A DNA stretch of 64,000 nt, taken from the NCBI RefSeq assembly GCF_024437745.1, contig NZ_JANFNY010000013.1:1-64000 (forward strand), written 5' to 3'. Under the pieces are notes generated by a model. That model had not been told where the DNA came from. It made no database searches and saw only the letters and a list, made by a program, of their open reading frames with translations. A program made the translations under genes and the position numbers. Numbering within the stretch: the first letter of the stretch is position 1; each line of letters begins with the position of its first letter. Source of the stretch: Roseomonas sp. GC11. GTDB lineage: Bacteria > Pseudomonadota > Alphaproteobacteria > Acetobacterales > Acetobacteraceae. Below, piece by piece: positions 35,773 through 45,348 of the stretch.

Positions 35773-36566
35773 TGGACGATCTGGACCAGCTTGAAGCCGA
35801 AAGCCTCTATATCCTGCGCGAGGCCTATAGCCGCCTGCGCCCGCTGGCCATGCTGTGGTCGCTGGGCAAGGATTCCAACGTGATGATCTGGCTGGCGCGC
35901 AAGGCCTTCCTCGGCCGTGTGCCCTTCCCCGTGGTGCATCTCGACACCGGCCTGGAATTCCCCGAGGTCTATGAGTTCCGCGACCGCTACGCGCGCGAAT
36001 GGGGCCTGACACTGATCGACGACCCCTGCCCGCCGATCGAGGCGGTGGACCCCGCCCTGCCGCCCGCCTCACGCCTGGCCGCGCGCAAGACGCACGGGCT
36101 GCAGCAGGCCGTCACCCGCTATGGCTTCAACGGGCTGATCGCCGGCATCCGCCGCGACGAGCAGGCGACGCGCGCCAAGGAGCGCGTCTTCTCCCCGCGC
36201 GGCGAGGACAATGCCTGGGACGTGCGCGAGCAGCCGCCGGAATTCTGGGATCTCTTCAACCTCGACTTCCCGCCGGGGACGCATGTGCGCGTCCACCCGC
36301 TGCTGCACTGGACGGAAATCGATGTGTGGCGCTACATCGAGCGCGAGAACATCCCCGTCTGCCCGCTCTATTTCGCGCGGCAGGGGCAGCGCTACCGCTC
36401 GCTCGGCGAGATCGGCATCACCTTCCCCATCGCCAGCGAGGCATCGGACATCCCCGCCATCCTGGCCGAGCTGCGCGCCACCCGCGCGCCGGAGCGCGCC
36501 GGCCGGGCGATGGACCATGAAGGCGAGGACGCCTTCGAGCGCCTGCGCAGCGGCGGCTATCTGTGA
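35772..36566 (+). CDS. cysD: Sulfate adenylyltransferase subunit CysD
   Basis: This 264-residue ATP-sulfurylase subunit has the PP-loop SLGKDSNVMIWL, HLDTGLEFPEVYEFRD, and the long conserved C-terminus (VREQPPEFWDLFN, EIDVWRYIERENIPVCPLYF). It forms APS from sulfate and ATP with CysN. It overlaps cysH by one base and cysNC by four (GTGA), which implies coupled translation. Confidence 0.97.
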   Translation: MDDLDQLEAESLYILREAYSRLRPLAMLWSLGKDSNVMIWLARKAFLGRVPFPVVHLDTGLEFPEVYEFRDRYAREWGLTLIDDPCPPIEAVDPALPPASRLAARKTHGLQQAVTRYGFNGLIAGIRRDEQATRAKERVFSPRGEDNAWDVREQPPEFWDLFNLDFPPGTHVRVHPLLHWTEIDVWRYIERENIPVCPLYFARQGQRYRSLGEIGITFPIASEASDIPAILAELRATRAPERAGRAMDHEGEDAFERLRSGGYL

Positions 36567-38497
36567 GCGGGGGCGGCACGGCGATGACCGATGGCCTGAT
36601 CCCCCCGCCCCACCCCGGTGACATGCCGGGCGAGCCGGCGGGCGCCCCGCCGGGCGGCACGGCGCGCGCCTTTCCCATCGTCGTGGTCGGCCATGTCGAT
36701 CACGGCAAGTCCACGCTGATCGGGCGGCTGCTGCACGATACCGGCGCGCTGCCGGCCGAGCGCATCGCCCAGCTGCGCGCCATCTCGGCGCGGCGCGGGC
36801 TGGATCTCGAATATTCCTTCCTGCTCGACAGCCTCCAGGTGGAGCGCGACCAGGGCATCACCGTGGATGCGGCGCAGATCTGGTTCAGCACGGCGCTGCG
36901 GCGCTATGCCATCATCGACGCGCCGGGCCATGCCGAGTTCCTGCGCAACATGGTGACCGGCGCGGCGGCGGCCGAGGCCGCGGTGCTGGTGGTCGATGCC
37001 CGCGCCGGCATCTGCGAGCAGACGCGCCGCCATGGCTACCTGCTGAGCCTGCTCGGGCTGCGCCAGGTGGCGGTCGCCGTCAACAAGATCGACCTCGTGG
37101 GCCATGACGCGGCGCGCTTCGCGGCGCTGGAGGCGGAGCTGCGCGGCTGGCTCGCCGGGCTCGGGCTGGCGCCCACGGCCATCCTGCCGCTCTCCGCCCG
37201 GCATGGCGACAACCTCCTGGCGCGCGGCCCGCATCTCGGCTGGTACCAGGGCCCGACGCTGGTGGAGGCGCTGGATGCCTTCCGCCCGCGCGAGGCGGCG
37301 GCGGAGGCGCCGCTGCGCCTGCCGGTGCAGGATGTCTACCGCCAGGGGGAGCAGCGCATCATCGTCGGCCGCGTCGAGAGCGGGCGGCTCGCGGTGGGGG
37401 AGCGGCTGCGCTTCACCCCCGGCGGGCAGGAGGCGCGCATCGCCGCCATCGAGGTCTGGAACGGCCGGCAGCCGCGCCTCTCCGCCGGCACGGGGGAGAG
37501 CGTGGCGCTGCGCTTCGCGGAGGATGTCTTCGTCGAGCGCGGCGTGGTGGCGGCGCATCCCGCCACGGCCCCGCGCGAGAGCCATGTGGCCACGGTGCAG
37601 CTCTTCTGGCTGGACCGCGAGCCGCTGCGCGAGGGGGACCGGCTCTCGCTGCGCCATGGCACCAGCGAGCAGCGCGTGACCGTCGAGGCGATCGAGGCGG
37701 TGATCGACGTGCAGACGCTGACGGCGAGCAGCGCCACCTTCCTGCCGCAGAACGGGGTGGGGCGGGCGCGGCTGCGCGCGCGCCGGCCACTGGCGATCGA
37801 CAGCTATGCCGACAGCCCGCGCACCGGGCGGGGCGTGCTGGTGCGCGGCCACCGCGTGGCCGGCGGCTTCATCGTCGAGGCGCTGCCGGAGCAGGCGCTG
37901 GAGCTGACCGCCGTGGACGCGCCGGTGACGCGCGCCGAGCGCGCCCGCGCCAATGCCCATCGCGGCGGGGTGCTGTGGCTGACGGGGCTGCCCGGCTCGG
38001 GCAAGAGCACGCTGGCCATGCGGCTGCTGCGCGCCCTCACCGACCAGGGCCGCCAAGCCTATGTGCTGGATGGCGACAATATCCGCCAGGGGCTGAACCG
38101 CGACCTCGGCTTCCGCGAGGAGGACCGGCGCGAGAACACGCGGCGCACGGCGGAGGTGGCGCGGCTGCTGGCCGATGCGGGGCTGATCGTCATCGTCGCG
38201 CTGATCTCGCCGCTGGCCAGCCACCGGGCGCTGGCGCGGCAGGTGGTGGGCGAGGATTTCCACGAGGTGCATGTGAAGGCTGATCTCGCCACCTGCGAGG
38301 CGCGCGACCCGAAGGGGCTCTACCGCAAGGCGCGGCGCGACCAGCTGGCCGATTTCACCGGCATTTCCGCCCCCTATGAGGTGCCGGCCGCGCCGGCGCT
38401 GGTGGTCGATACCGCCGCGCTGAACGTGGAGGAGGCGCTGGCCGCGCTGGTGCGCTACAGCCATGACGCCTTTGTCGTACCGGATGAACCACGCTGA
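36563..38497 (+). CDS. cysNC: Bifunctional CysN GTPase / CysC APS kinase
   Basis: A 644-residue fusion. The CysN part (about 35-460) is an EF-Tu-like GTPase with GHVDHGKST, DAPGHAEF and NKID. The CysC part (about 465-644) has the P-loop GLPGSGKST and NRDLGFREEDRRENTRR. CysN drives APS formation and CysC phosphorylates APS to PAPS. A GTG at 36563 overlaps cysD; an ATG at 36584 would also do. Confidence 0.96.
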   Translation: MSGGGTAMTDGLIPPPHPGDMPGEPAGAPPGGTARAFPIVVVGHVDHGKSTLIGRLLHDTGALPAERIAQLRAISARRGLDLEYSFLLDSLQVERDQGITVDAAQIWFSTALRRYAIIDAPGHAEFLRNMVTGAAAAEAAVLVVDARAGICEQTRRHGYLLSLLGLRQVAVAVNKIDLVGHDAARFAALEAELRGWLAGLGLAPTAILPLSARHGDNLLARGPHLGWYQGPTLVEALDAFRPREAAAEAPLRLPVQDVYRQGEQRIIVGRVESGRLAVGERLRFTPGGQEARIAAIEVWNGRQPRLSAGTGESVALRFAEDVFVERGVVAAHPATAPRESHVATVQLFWLDREPLREGDRLSLRHGTSEQRVTVEAIEAVIDVQTLTASSATFLPQNGVGRARLRARRPLAIDSYADSPRTGRGVLVRGHRVAGGFIVEALPEQALELTAVDAPVTRAERARANAHRGGVLWLTGLPGSGKSTLAMRLLRALTDQGRQAYVLDGDNIRQGLNRDLGFREEDRRENTRRTAEVARLLADAGLIVIVALISPLASHRALARQVVGEDFHEVHVKADLATCEARDPKGLYRKARRDQLADFTGISAPYEVPAAPALVVDTAALNVEEALAALVRYSHDAFVVPDEPR

Positions 38498-39795
38498 TGC
38501 GTCATTTCCCGATCTTCCTCGACCTGCGCGACCGCCCGGTGCTGCTGCTCGGCGCCGGTGAGGCGCTGGAGGCCAAGGCGGCGCTGCTCGCCTCGGCCGG
38601 GGCGCGGCCGCGCCACGCGGCGCGCTTCACGCCCGGGCTGCTGGAGGGCATCGCCCTGGCCTGTGCCGCCGGGGCGCCGGAGGAGGATCTGCGCGCCCTC
38701 TCGGAGGCCTGCCGCGCCCGCGGCATCCCGGTGAATGTGGTGGACCGGCCGGAGCTGTGCGGCTTCATCACCCCCGCCATCGTCGACCGTGACCCGATCA
38801 CCATCGCCATTGGCAGCGGGGGGGCGGCGCCGGTGCTGGCGCGGATGATCCGCCAGCGCATCGAGGCGCTGCTCTCGCCCGGGCTCGGCCGGGTGGCGGC
38901 GCTGGCCGGGCGCTTCCAGGCGGCGCTGCGGGCGAGGCTGCCGGATCTGGCGGCGCGGCGGCGCTTCCTGGACGGGGTGCTGACCGGCACCCCCGCCGCG
39001 CTGGCCGAGGCGGGGCGCGAGGCGGAGGCGGAGGCCGCCTTCCACGCCGCGCTGGCGGCGGCGGAGGTGGCGCCGCCCGGCATGGTGCATCTGGTGGGCG
39101 CCGGCCCTGGTGCGGCGGATCTGCTGACCCTGCGCGCCCTGCGCCTGCTGGGGGAGGCCGATGTGGTGGTGCATGACCGCCTCGTGGCGCCCGAGGTGCT
39201 GGCCATGGCGCGGCGCGACGCGCGGCGCATCGATGTCGGCAAGGCGGTGGGCCACCACAGCATCCCGCAGCCCGAGATCAACGCCCTGCTCATCCGCCTC
39301 GCGCGGGAGGGGTTGCGGGTGGTGCGGCTGAAGGGTGGGGACCCCTTCGTCTTCGGCCGGGGCGGGGAGGAGAAGGAGGCGCTGGAGGCCGCCGGCGTGG
39401 CCTGCGCCGTGGTGCCGGGCATCACCGCCGCGCTGGCCTGCGCGGCGGGGGCGGGGCTGCCGCTGACCCACCGCGATTGCGCGCGCAGCCTGCTGCTGCT
39501 GACCGGCCATACCCGCGAGGGCCGCCTGGAGGTCGATTTCGCCAGCCTGACCCGCCCGGGCCAGACCATCGCGGTCTATATGGGCCTGGCGACGATGCCG
39601 GCCCTGTTCGAGGGCTTCGTGGCCGCGGGGGGCTCGCCCTCCTGGCCGGCAGCCCTGGTCGAGGCGGGCGGCACGGCGCGGCAGCGCGTGCTGCGCGGCC
39701 CCTTCTCCGAGGTGGTCCGCCAGGCGCGCGGCTGGATCACGGAAGGCCCGGCCCTGCTGATCCTGGGCGAGGCCTGTGCCCGCACTGCGGCCTGA
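38497..39795 (+). CDS. cysG: Sirohaem synthase CysG
   Basis: A 432-residue fusion. The N-terminal half is a precorrin-2 dehydrogenase/ferrochelatase (LLLGAGEALEAKAALL, ITPAIVDRDPITIAI). The C-terminal half is uroporphyrinogen III methyltransferase (VGAGPGAADLLTLRALRLL, VRLKGGDPFVFGRGGEE, VVPGITAALA). It supplies sirohaem for CysI. Its ATG overlaps the cysNC stop as TGATG, so it ends the sulfate operon. Confidence 0.95.
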   Translation: MRHFPIFLDLRDRPVLLLGAGEALEAKAALLASAGARPRHAARFTPGLLEGIALACAAGAPEEDLRALSEACRARGIPVNVVDRPELCGFITPAIVDRDPITIAIGSGGAAPVLARMIRQRIEALLSPGLGRVAALAGRFQAALRARLPDLAARRRFLDGVLTGTPAALAEAGREAEAEAAFHAALAAAEVAPPGMVHLVGAGPGAADLLTLRALRLLGEADVVVHDRLVAPEVLAMARRDARRIDVGKAVGHHSIPQPEINALLIRLAREGLRVVRLKGGDPFVFGRGGEEKEALEAAGVACAVVPGITAALACAAGAGLPLTHRDCARSLLLLTGHTREGRLEVDFASLTRPGQTIAVYMGLATMPALFEGFVAAGGSPSWPAALVEAGGTARQRVLRGPFSEVVRQARGWITEGPALLILGEACARTAA

Positions 39796-39809
39796 AAAGG
39801 CGCCGGCCG

Positions 39810-40736
39810 TCAGGCGAGGAGAGGCACGGCGCGCAACTCCGCCGCCACCTCCTCGATCAAATCCCGCAGCCACACCGCCGAGGGCTCCTTGTCCAGGGGC
39901 GCGCGCCAGTAGAGATTCTCGTGGATCGGCGGAATCCGGAAGTCCGGCTCGATGATGCGCAGCGGCAGGTGGCGGATCCGGTCGAGCGCGTGGCGCCGGT
40001 GCACCAGCGCCAGATACGGCGTGCCGATCACCATTTCCGCGGCCAGCGTGAAGCCGCTGCACAGGACGCGGTTCTGGGCGCGGTAGCCGTGCTGCGCCAG
40101 GAATTCCTCCGCCGTGCTCAGGCGGGAGAAATTGCCGAAGCGCGCATTGACCAGACGCTGCTGGAGAAAATCCTCAAGGGTGATGCGGGGGGGCAGGGCA
40201 GTGTTGCCGGCACAGGCGATGATCACGAATTCTTCCGTGAACAGGCGCTGGAAGCGCGGATTGGCGGCGCCGATATGGTCGGGGGCGATGAGGAAGTCGA
40301 ATTCCCCGGCGGCGCATTTGGCGAGCGCTTCGGAGGTGATGGAGAAGTGGTGCACCTCCATCCCCGGCGCGCGCCGCGCCAGCTCGCGGACGAGGCGCGT
40401 CAGCACGAGGCTGGCGATATAGTCCGAGCAGACGAAGGTGAAGCGCCGCTCCGCCGTGGCCGGATCAAAATGCGGCCGTGTCGCGGCGATCTCGCGCGAC
40501 AGGGCGAGGAATTGCCGCACCGGCTCGCGCAGATGGCTGGCCATCGGCGTGGGCACCAGCCGCCGCCCGACCATGACGAAAAGCTCATCGCCGAAATGCT
40601 GGCGCAGCCGGCCCAGCGCGTTGCTGACGGCGGGCTGGCTCAGGAAGAGCTGCTCGGCGGTGCGGCTGACGCTGCCATTCTCCAGGATGGCATCGAGCAC
40701 GATCAGCAGATTGAGGTCGAGCCTGTGCAGGCGCAT
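39810..40736 (-). CDS. LysR-family regulator (NodD-like group)
   Basis: This 308-residue protein has the N-terminus LDLNLLIVLDAILENGSVSRTAEQLFLSQPAVSNALGRLR (residues 6-45), typical of the NodD/aromatic-responsive LysR group, and an effector domain. It is the last gene of the minus-strand catabolic cluster, so the best guess is a local activator. A LysR-type box lies upstream of the cluster's first gene at 47588-47606. Confidence 0.88.
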   Translation of the reverse strand: MRLHRLDLNLLIVLDAILENGSVSRTAEQLFLSQPAVSNALGRLRQHFGDELFVMVGRRLVPTPMASHLREPVRQFLALSREIAATRPHFDPATAERRFTFVCSDYIASLVLTRLVRELARRAPGMEVHHFSITSEALAKCAAGEFDFLIAPDHIGAANPRFQRLFTEEFVIIACAGNTALPPRITLEDFLQQRLVNARFGNFSRLSTAEEFLAQHGYRAQNRVLCSGFTLAAEMVIGTPYLALVHRRHALDRIRHLPLRIIEPDFRIPPIHENLYWRAPLDKEPSAVWLRDLIEEVAAELRAVPLLA

Positions 40737-40856
40737 GGTTTGTGATGATCCTCCCCCAATACCCCGCCATGCGCGGGCATGGCGGGGATGCGGCCCTCTG
40801 CGGGCTTCTCGGGGTCTTCTATCGCGCCCGCCGCGCCGGCCGGCAAGGGTGCGCGC

Positions 40857-41654
40857 CTATCCCAGGATCGCCACGGCCCGCGTCCAGCCGGCCGATCCGC
40901 GCCGGACCTTGTGCGGGAAACAGGAAACCAGGAAGCCGACGGGCGGCAGCACCTCCAGATTGTGCAGCTTCTCCAGGTGGCAATAGCCGATCTCACGCCC
41001 CGCCTTGTGGCCCTCCCAGATCAGCGAGACATCGCCGGTCTCGCCGATGCGCCGCGCGGTATGGGAAAAGGGCGCATCCCAGCTCCACGCATCCGTCCCC
41101 ACGACGCGCACGCCGCGCTCCAGCAGGAAAAGCGTCGCCGCCCGCCCCATGCCGCAGCCGGACTGCACATAATCCGGCTGGCCATAGCGCGCCCCGGCCC
41201 GGGTGTTGATGAGAACGATCTCCAGCGGCTGCAGGTCATGGCCGATGCGCCGCAGCTCCGCCTCCACCTCGCCGGGCGTGACGACATGGCCATCCGGCAG
41301 GTGCCGGAAATCCAGCTTCACGCCCGGCTGGAAGCACCATTCGAGAGGAACCTCGTCGATCGTCATCGCCGGCCTGGGCGGGCCGAAGCGCGCATCCATG
41401 GTGGCGTGGTAGTGATACGGCGCGTCCAGATGCGTGCCGTTATGCGTGGTGATCTGGAGGATCTCGGAGGCCGCCGCCTGGCCCTCGGGGAAGTCCTCCG
41501 GCTTCGTGCCGGGCAGCAGGGCCATGAATTCCGGCACCGTCTCGGCATGGCTCTGGTAGCGGATGAGCGGCGCCAGGGGCGGGGGGTCGGAGAGGATGTC
41601 GTTCTCCAGATAGATGGAGAGATCGACGAAGCGGCGCGGGGAAGGGAAGTCCAT
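40857..41654 (-). CDS. Cyclase-family metal hydrolase (KynB-like fold)
   Basis: This 265-residue protein has HNGTHLDAPYHYH at about residues 71-83, the metal motif of the cyclase/kynurenine-formamidase superfamily. Such enzymes open amides or esters, and some process isatin or heterocycle ring products. The ATG at 41654 lies directly after the monooxygenase stop. In this operon it could cut a ring-opened product; not determined. Confidence 0.88.
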   Translation of the reverse strand: MDFPSPRRFVDLSIYLENDILSDPPPLAPLIRYQSHAETVPEFMALLPGTKPEDFPEGQAAASEILQITTHNGTHLDAPYHYHATMDARFGPPRPAMTIDEVPLEWCFQPGVKLDFRHLPDGHVVTPGEVEAELRRIGHDLQPLEIVLINTRAGARYGQPDYVQSGCGMGRAATLFLLERGVRVVGTDAWSWDAPFSHTARRIGETGDVSLIWEGHKAGREIGYCHLEKLHNLEVLPPVGFLVSCFPHKVRRGSAGWTRAVAILG

Positions 41655-41655
41655 C

Positions 41656-42786
41656 TCAGATCGGCTCCGCCAGGGCGTGCAGGCTTTCGCGCATGATGCG
41701 CGCATGCTCGGCCTTGTCGCCGCCCGTCTTCTCGATTTCGCCAAGGCGCGCGGAATTCTCCACCACCATGCGGCAGCGTTCCCAGCGCCGCGCCTGGAAG
41801 CGCGCCAGAAGCTCTGTCAGGGGGCCGCCCCGGCCGACCTCCTCCGCCAGCACGATGGCATCCTCCAGGCCGATGCAGGCGCCGGAGGCCAGATGCGGCG
41901 TCGTCGCATGCACCGCATCGCCGATCAGCACCACCCGGCCCCTGTGCCAGGGCCCGCGCATCAGCAGCCCTTCCAGCGGGCGGTAGATGATCTGGGCCTT
42001 CTCGTCCAGGCGCGCGCGGATCTCCTGCAGCACGGGGTCCGGAAAATCGCCGAGCAGTCCACGGACATGCGCGACAAAGCCCTGTGGCTCCATCCACGCA
42101 TTCGTGGCCCGGTCCTCGGTGATGAAGAGATACATCTCCGTACCGGAGACCGGGTTCACGCCCGGCTTGATGCGGGGGCCGATCCACATCGTCGTGGTCT
42201 CGATGCCGGGCAGGCGCGGCAGCAGCGCGCGCCAGACACCCTGGCCGCTATAGAGCGGCTTCGGCGCATCGGGGAACACCGCCTGGCGGACCGCCGAGTA
42301 AAGCCCGTCCGCGCCGATCACGAGATCATATTTGCCCGTGCTGCCGTCGGTGAAGCGGACCCGTACGCCATCCTCCTCTTCCTCCAGCGCGGTGAAGCTG
42401 CAGCCGAGGCGGAGGCGCGTCGTGCTGCGGCGCAGGGCATCGGCCAGGATGCCGGCCAGCACCGGCCGCATCACCCCCGCCCCGCCCGGGACGCCCGGCC
42501 CGGCGAGGCGGGGCGTCGGCAGCATCGCCAGCGGCGTGCCATGGGGCGCGCGCAGTTCCACCCCATCGGCGGCATGGGCCCGCGCCAGGAAATCCTCCAG
42601 CACGCCGAGCCGCGCCAGGGCGCGCAGCGCCGCGCCGCCCAGGCTGATCCCCGCGCCATAGGGCCGCCAGGACGGGTCCAGCTCGACCAGATCGACCGCC
42701 ACGCCGATGCGTGACAGTTCCAGCGCGGCGGCCATGCCGGAGAAGCCGCCGCCGATGATCAGGACATTGCGGAGAACCTGCGTCAT
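41656..42786 (-). CDS. FAD-dependent aromatic-ring monooxygenase (class A)
   Basis: This 376-residue single-component flavoprotein hydroxylase has GGGFSG at 12-17 (FAD), GADGLYSAVR (the DG motif), and GDAVHATTPHLASGA (second FAD contact). Length and style are near the 6-hydroxynicotinate and salicylate hydroxylase group. It uses NAD(P)H and O2 to hydroxylate an electron-rich ring. The ATG overlaps the Rieske gene's stop (ATGA). Substrate unknown. Confidence 0.9.
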   Translation of the reverse strand: MTQVLRNVLIIGGGFSGMAAALELSRIGVAVDLVELDPSWRPYGAGISLGGAALRALARLGVLEDFLARAHAADGVELRAPHGTPLAMLPTPRLAGPGVPGGAGVMRPVLAGILADALRRSTTRLRLGCSFTALEEEEDGVRVRFTDGSTGKYDLVIGADGLYSAVRQAVFPDAPKPLYSGQGVWRALLPRLPGIETTTMWIGPRIKPGVNPVSGTEMYLFITEDRATNAWMEPQGFVAHVRGLLGDFPDPVLQEIRARLDEKAQIIYRPLEGLLMRGPWHRGRVVLIGDAVHATTPHLASGACIGLEDAIVLAEEVGRGGPLTELLARFQARRWERCRMVVENSARLGEIEKTGGDKAEHARIMRESLHALAEPI

Positions 42787-43145
42787 GGAACCTCCTCGGC
42801 GAGATGGCTGGCGTCCACGAGGATCTCGCCCGCCTCGGTGATGTGGAGCGGCACGGCCGACAGAAAGGCGCCCTCGCAGGGGCCTTTCAGGCAGAGGCCG
42901 CTGGCCGGATCGAACAGCGCGCCATGGCCGTGGCAGACGATATGGCGCCCTTCGGCGTCGAGATATTCATGCCGGCGCCACGCCATGCGCGCGCCCTCGA
43001 TATGCGGGCAGGAATCGCGGTAGGCGACCACCTTTTCCTCCAGCCGGAGCAGGAAGATGCTGTCCTGCCCGATGGAATCGGCGAGGAAACCCCGCGCGCC
43101 GCCTTCCGGGAGATCGCCGATATGGCAGAGCGGGCGCAGGCTCAT
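42783..43145 (-). CDS. Rieske-type 2Fe-2S ferredoxin
   Basis: This 120-residue protein has ligands Cys46/His48 (CPH) and Cys71/His74 (CHGH). It is small and single-domain, so an electron carrier rather than an oxygenase. It overlaps both neighbours by ATGA. A partner Rieske oxygenase is not in the window; class A flavin hydroxylases do not need one, so its role here is unclear. Confidence 0.92.
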   Translation of the reverse strand: MSLRPLCHIGDLPEGGARGFLADSIGQDSIFLLRLEEKVVAYRDSCPHIEGARMAWRRHEYLDAEGRHIVCHGHGALFDPASGLCLKGPCEGAFLSAVPLHITEAGEILVDASHLAEEVP

Positions 43146-44113
43146 GCCACCGCCCCGGCCGGGGCCGTTGCCCCGGCCTCGCCGCGCGGCGCCGGGCGCG
43201 GCCCCATCGGCGCCCATTTCTGCCGCAGCTGCATCAGGAAGGATTGCGAGGATTCCGGGCCGGGCGGCATCTCTCGCGGCACCCACTGGTCGTCATGCTG
43301 GTCCATATCCGCGTCATACTCGGCATGGCAGCCCATCGGGCAGTTGAAGTACCAGAACCAGTTGCTGCCCATATTGTGCCGCCCCGGACCCCAGAAGGTC
43401 TGGTATCCCCGGGCCGATAGCCGCGCGCCCGCCTGCATCAGGCCCGTCGGCCCCGCCATGTGGAACGAGAAATGCTCGATGCCCGTCATCTGCGGCGGCG
43501 TCTGGATCAGGAACAGCGTGTGGTGCTCCGTCGTCCCCGCCGGCCGCATGAAGGGGCCGACATCGGTGAAGCGGTCCACCGTCCGGAAGCCGAGCCGCTC
43601 GGCATAAAACGCCTCGGCCCGCGCGAAATCCGGGACGAAGTAGACGACATGGGAGAGCGTGCGCGGCGTCAGATCGGCCTCAGGCGAAACGCCCAGCTCG
43701 TTCACGCCGCGCAGCGGCGGCTGGCCGGGAATATTCACCCGCTCCCCCGGCAGGGTCACGGGGCGGCGCCGGTCGGTGCGGAAGCGCAGCGCGAAGCCCG
43801 CATCGTCAGTGAAGCCGATGCTGCCATCCGCCCCTTCGCTCACCACCCGGTCGCGCGATATCTCGGCGCGGATATCCTCCAGCACGGCGGCGGAGGAAAC
43901 CGCATAGACCGTCTCGCGCAGCATCGAGCCGCTCGGCAGCGCGGGCGGCAGGGCCGGGTCGTCACGACGGTGCAGACGGATCGCGGTGCCGTCCAGCGCC
44001 TCGAAGACGCCCGCCTCCGCAGTCGCCGTCAGGCCGAAATCCGTCAGGAAGGTGGCGCAGGCGCCGATGTCATCGACACCGAAGACCAGGCTGTCGAGTC
44101 CAACGATATCCAT
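43142..44113 (-). CDS. VOC-superfamily protein, extradiol-dioxygenase-like
   Basis: A 323-residue two-module VOC protein. The second module (about residue 150 on) has SHVVYFVPDFARAEAFY, HHTLFLIQ, HFSFHM and CHAEYDADMD, the His...His...Glu layout expected for an Fe or Mn site. It could cleave a catechol-like ring made by the neighbouring monooxygenase. The C-terminal tail is Pro/Ala-rich. Confidence 0.85.
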   Translation of the reverse strand: MDIVGLDSLVFGVDDIGACATFLTDFGLTATAEAGVFEALDGTAIRLHRRDDPALPPALPSGSMLRETVYAVSSAAVLEDIRAEISRDRVVSEGADGSIGFTDDAGFALRFRTDRRRPVTLPGERVNIPGQPPLRGVNELGVSPEADLTPRTLSHVVYFVPDFARAEAFYAERLGFRTVDRFTDVGPFMRPAGTTEHHTLFLIQTPPQMTGIEHFSFHMAGPTGLMQAGARLSARGYQTFWGPGRHNMGSNWFWYFNCPMGCHAEYDADMDQHDDQWVPREMPPGPESSQSFLMQLRQKWAPMGPRPAPRGEAGATAPAGAVA

Positions 44114-44136
44114 GGAGGTGTTTCCTTCTCGCCGGC

Positions 44137-45294
44137 TCAGGAGACACGCCCGCCCAGGGTCTCGGCGACCCAGTCGGCGATGTAGTGACCGGCATTGGCG
44201 CTGTTGTCGAAGCTCGAGTGCTGCACGCCGCCTTCGCGGTCGGTGAAGATCTTCAGCGTGCGCTTCGGGCTATTGGTGAGCTGATCATAGGTGCGCTGCG
44301 CATAGGCGAGGGGGATCTGGCTGTCCTTCTCCCCATGCGTGACCAAAAAGGGCACGCGGATACGGTCCAGGATGCCATCCAGATGCACCTGCTCGGCGAT
44401 GCGCATGAAGTCCGGGATGTCGCGCGCGCCCCAGACCCAGCAGACATGGTCCCAGTAGTGAGGAACAGGGAAGTTGCCCTCGCGCTCCAGCCGTTTCTTC
44501 TGCACGGCGCGCCAGTCGTGATTCGCGCCCCACACCACGCCGCAGGCGAAGCGCGGCTCGAAGGCCACCGCGCGCGGGCAGTAATAGCCGCCGAGCGAAA
44601 CCCCCTCCAGCCCGATGCGCCGCGGGTCGATCCCCGGCTGCTGCTCCAGCCAGTCGAGAATGGCGCTGGCCCAGTGCTCGGAATCCACGCGCGCGGTCAT
44701 GCCGTGCAGGCGCAGCGCCTCGCCCGTGCCGGGCTGGTCCACCACCAGCGAGGCCACGCCCCGCCGCGCCAGCCAGTGCGGCAGCCCGACGCGGTATTTC
44801 ATCTCCTTCGTCGAATCCAGGCCATTGACCTGCACGAGCAACGGCGCCGGACCCTCCACCCCCTCAGCCGCCACATAGAGGGCCGAGAGATGCTTGCCTT
44901 CGTAAGGGATCTCGACGCGCTGGCCATTCTCGCCACTGAGCCGCAGGCCCTTCTCGAAGACGGACAGGAAGCGGCGATACAACTCCAGCCGCCCCGGCGC
45001 CCCATGCCCCTGCAACCGCTCGCAGGTGATCAGATAGGTCGCGGCGCGATTGAGCTTCTCCCCGGCCGAGAGCAGGCGGCCCTGCGCCTCATCCTCCTCC
45101 GCCAGGGTGATCAGCCGCTCCGCCATATGCGACCATGTGTCGCGGAAAGCCGCCGTGCCCGCCGCGTCAGGGGCCTTCGCCGCCTCTTGCAGCGGCGCGC
45201 ACATCACCTCGATCTCGCCGATGCGGGCGCCCATCTCGATCGCCAGGTCGACCGAGAGATTCCAGATGTAGTTGGTGGGGAAGTAGCGGAACAT
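44137..45294 (-). CDS. Alpha/beta hydrolase with N-terminal helical domain
   Basis: A 385-residue protein with an N-terminal helical cap (about 1-120) and a catalytic core: Ser233 in GVSLGGYY, Asp in HGEKDSQIP and His in GGVQHSSFD. This design matches the 2,6-dihydroxypseudooxynicotine hydrolase type of C-C or ester hydrolases. Following a putative ring-cleavage enzyme, a C-C bond hydrolase role fits well. Confidence 0.85.
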   Translation of the reverse strand: MFRYFPTNYIWNLSVDLAIEMGARIGEIEVMCAPLQEAAKAPDAAGTAAFRDTWSHMAERLITLAEEDEAQGRLLSAGEKLNRAATYLITCERLQGHGAPGRLELYRRFLSVFEKGLRLSGENGQRVEIPYEGKHLSALYVAAEGVEGPAPLLVQVNGLDSTKEMKYRVGLPHWLARRGVASLVVDQPGTGEALRLHGMTARVDSEHWASAILDWLEQQPGIDPRRIGLEGVSLGGYYCPRAVAFEPRFACGVVWGANHDWRAVQKKRLEREGNFPVPHYWDHVCWVWGARDIPDFMRIAEQVHLDGILDRIRVPFLVTHGEKDSQIPLAYAQRTYDQLTNSPKRTLKIFTDREGGVQHSSFDNSANAGHYIADWVAETLGGRVS

Positions 45295-45348
45295 GCGTCA
45301 ATCTCTCCATGGCGCGCCAGCATGAGGCCGCGGCGCGCGGCACGTGGA

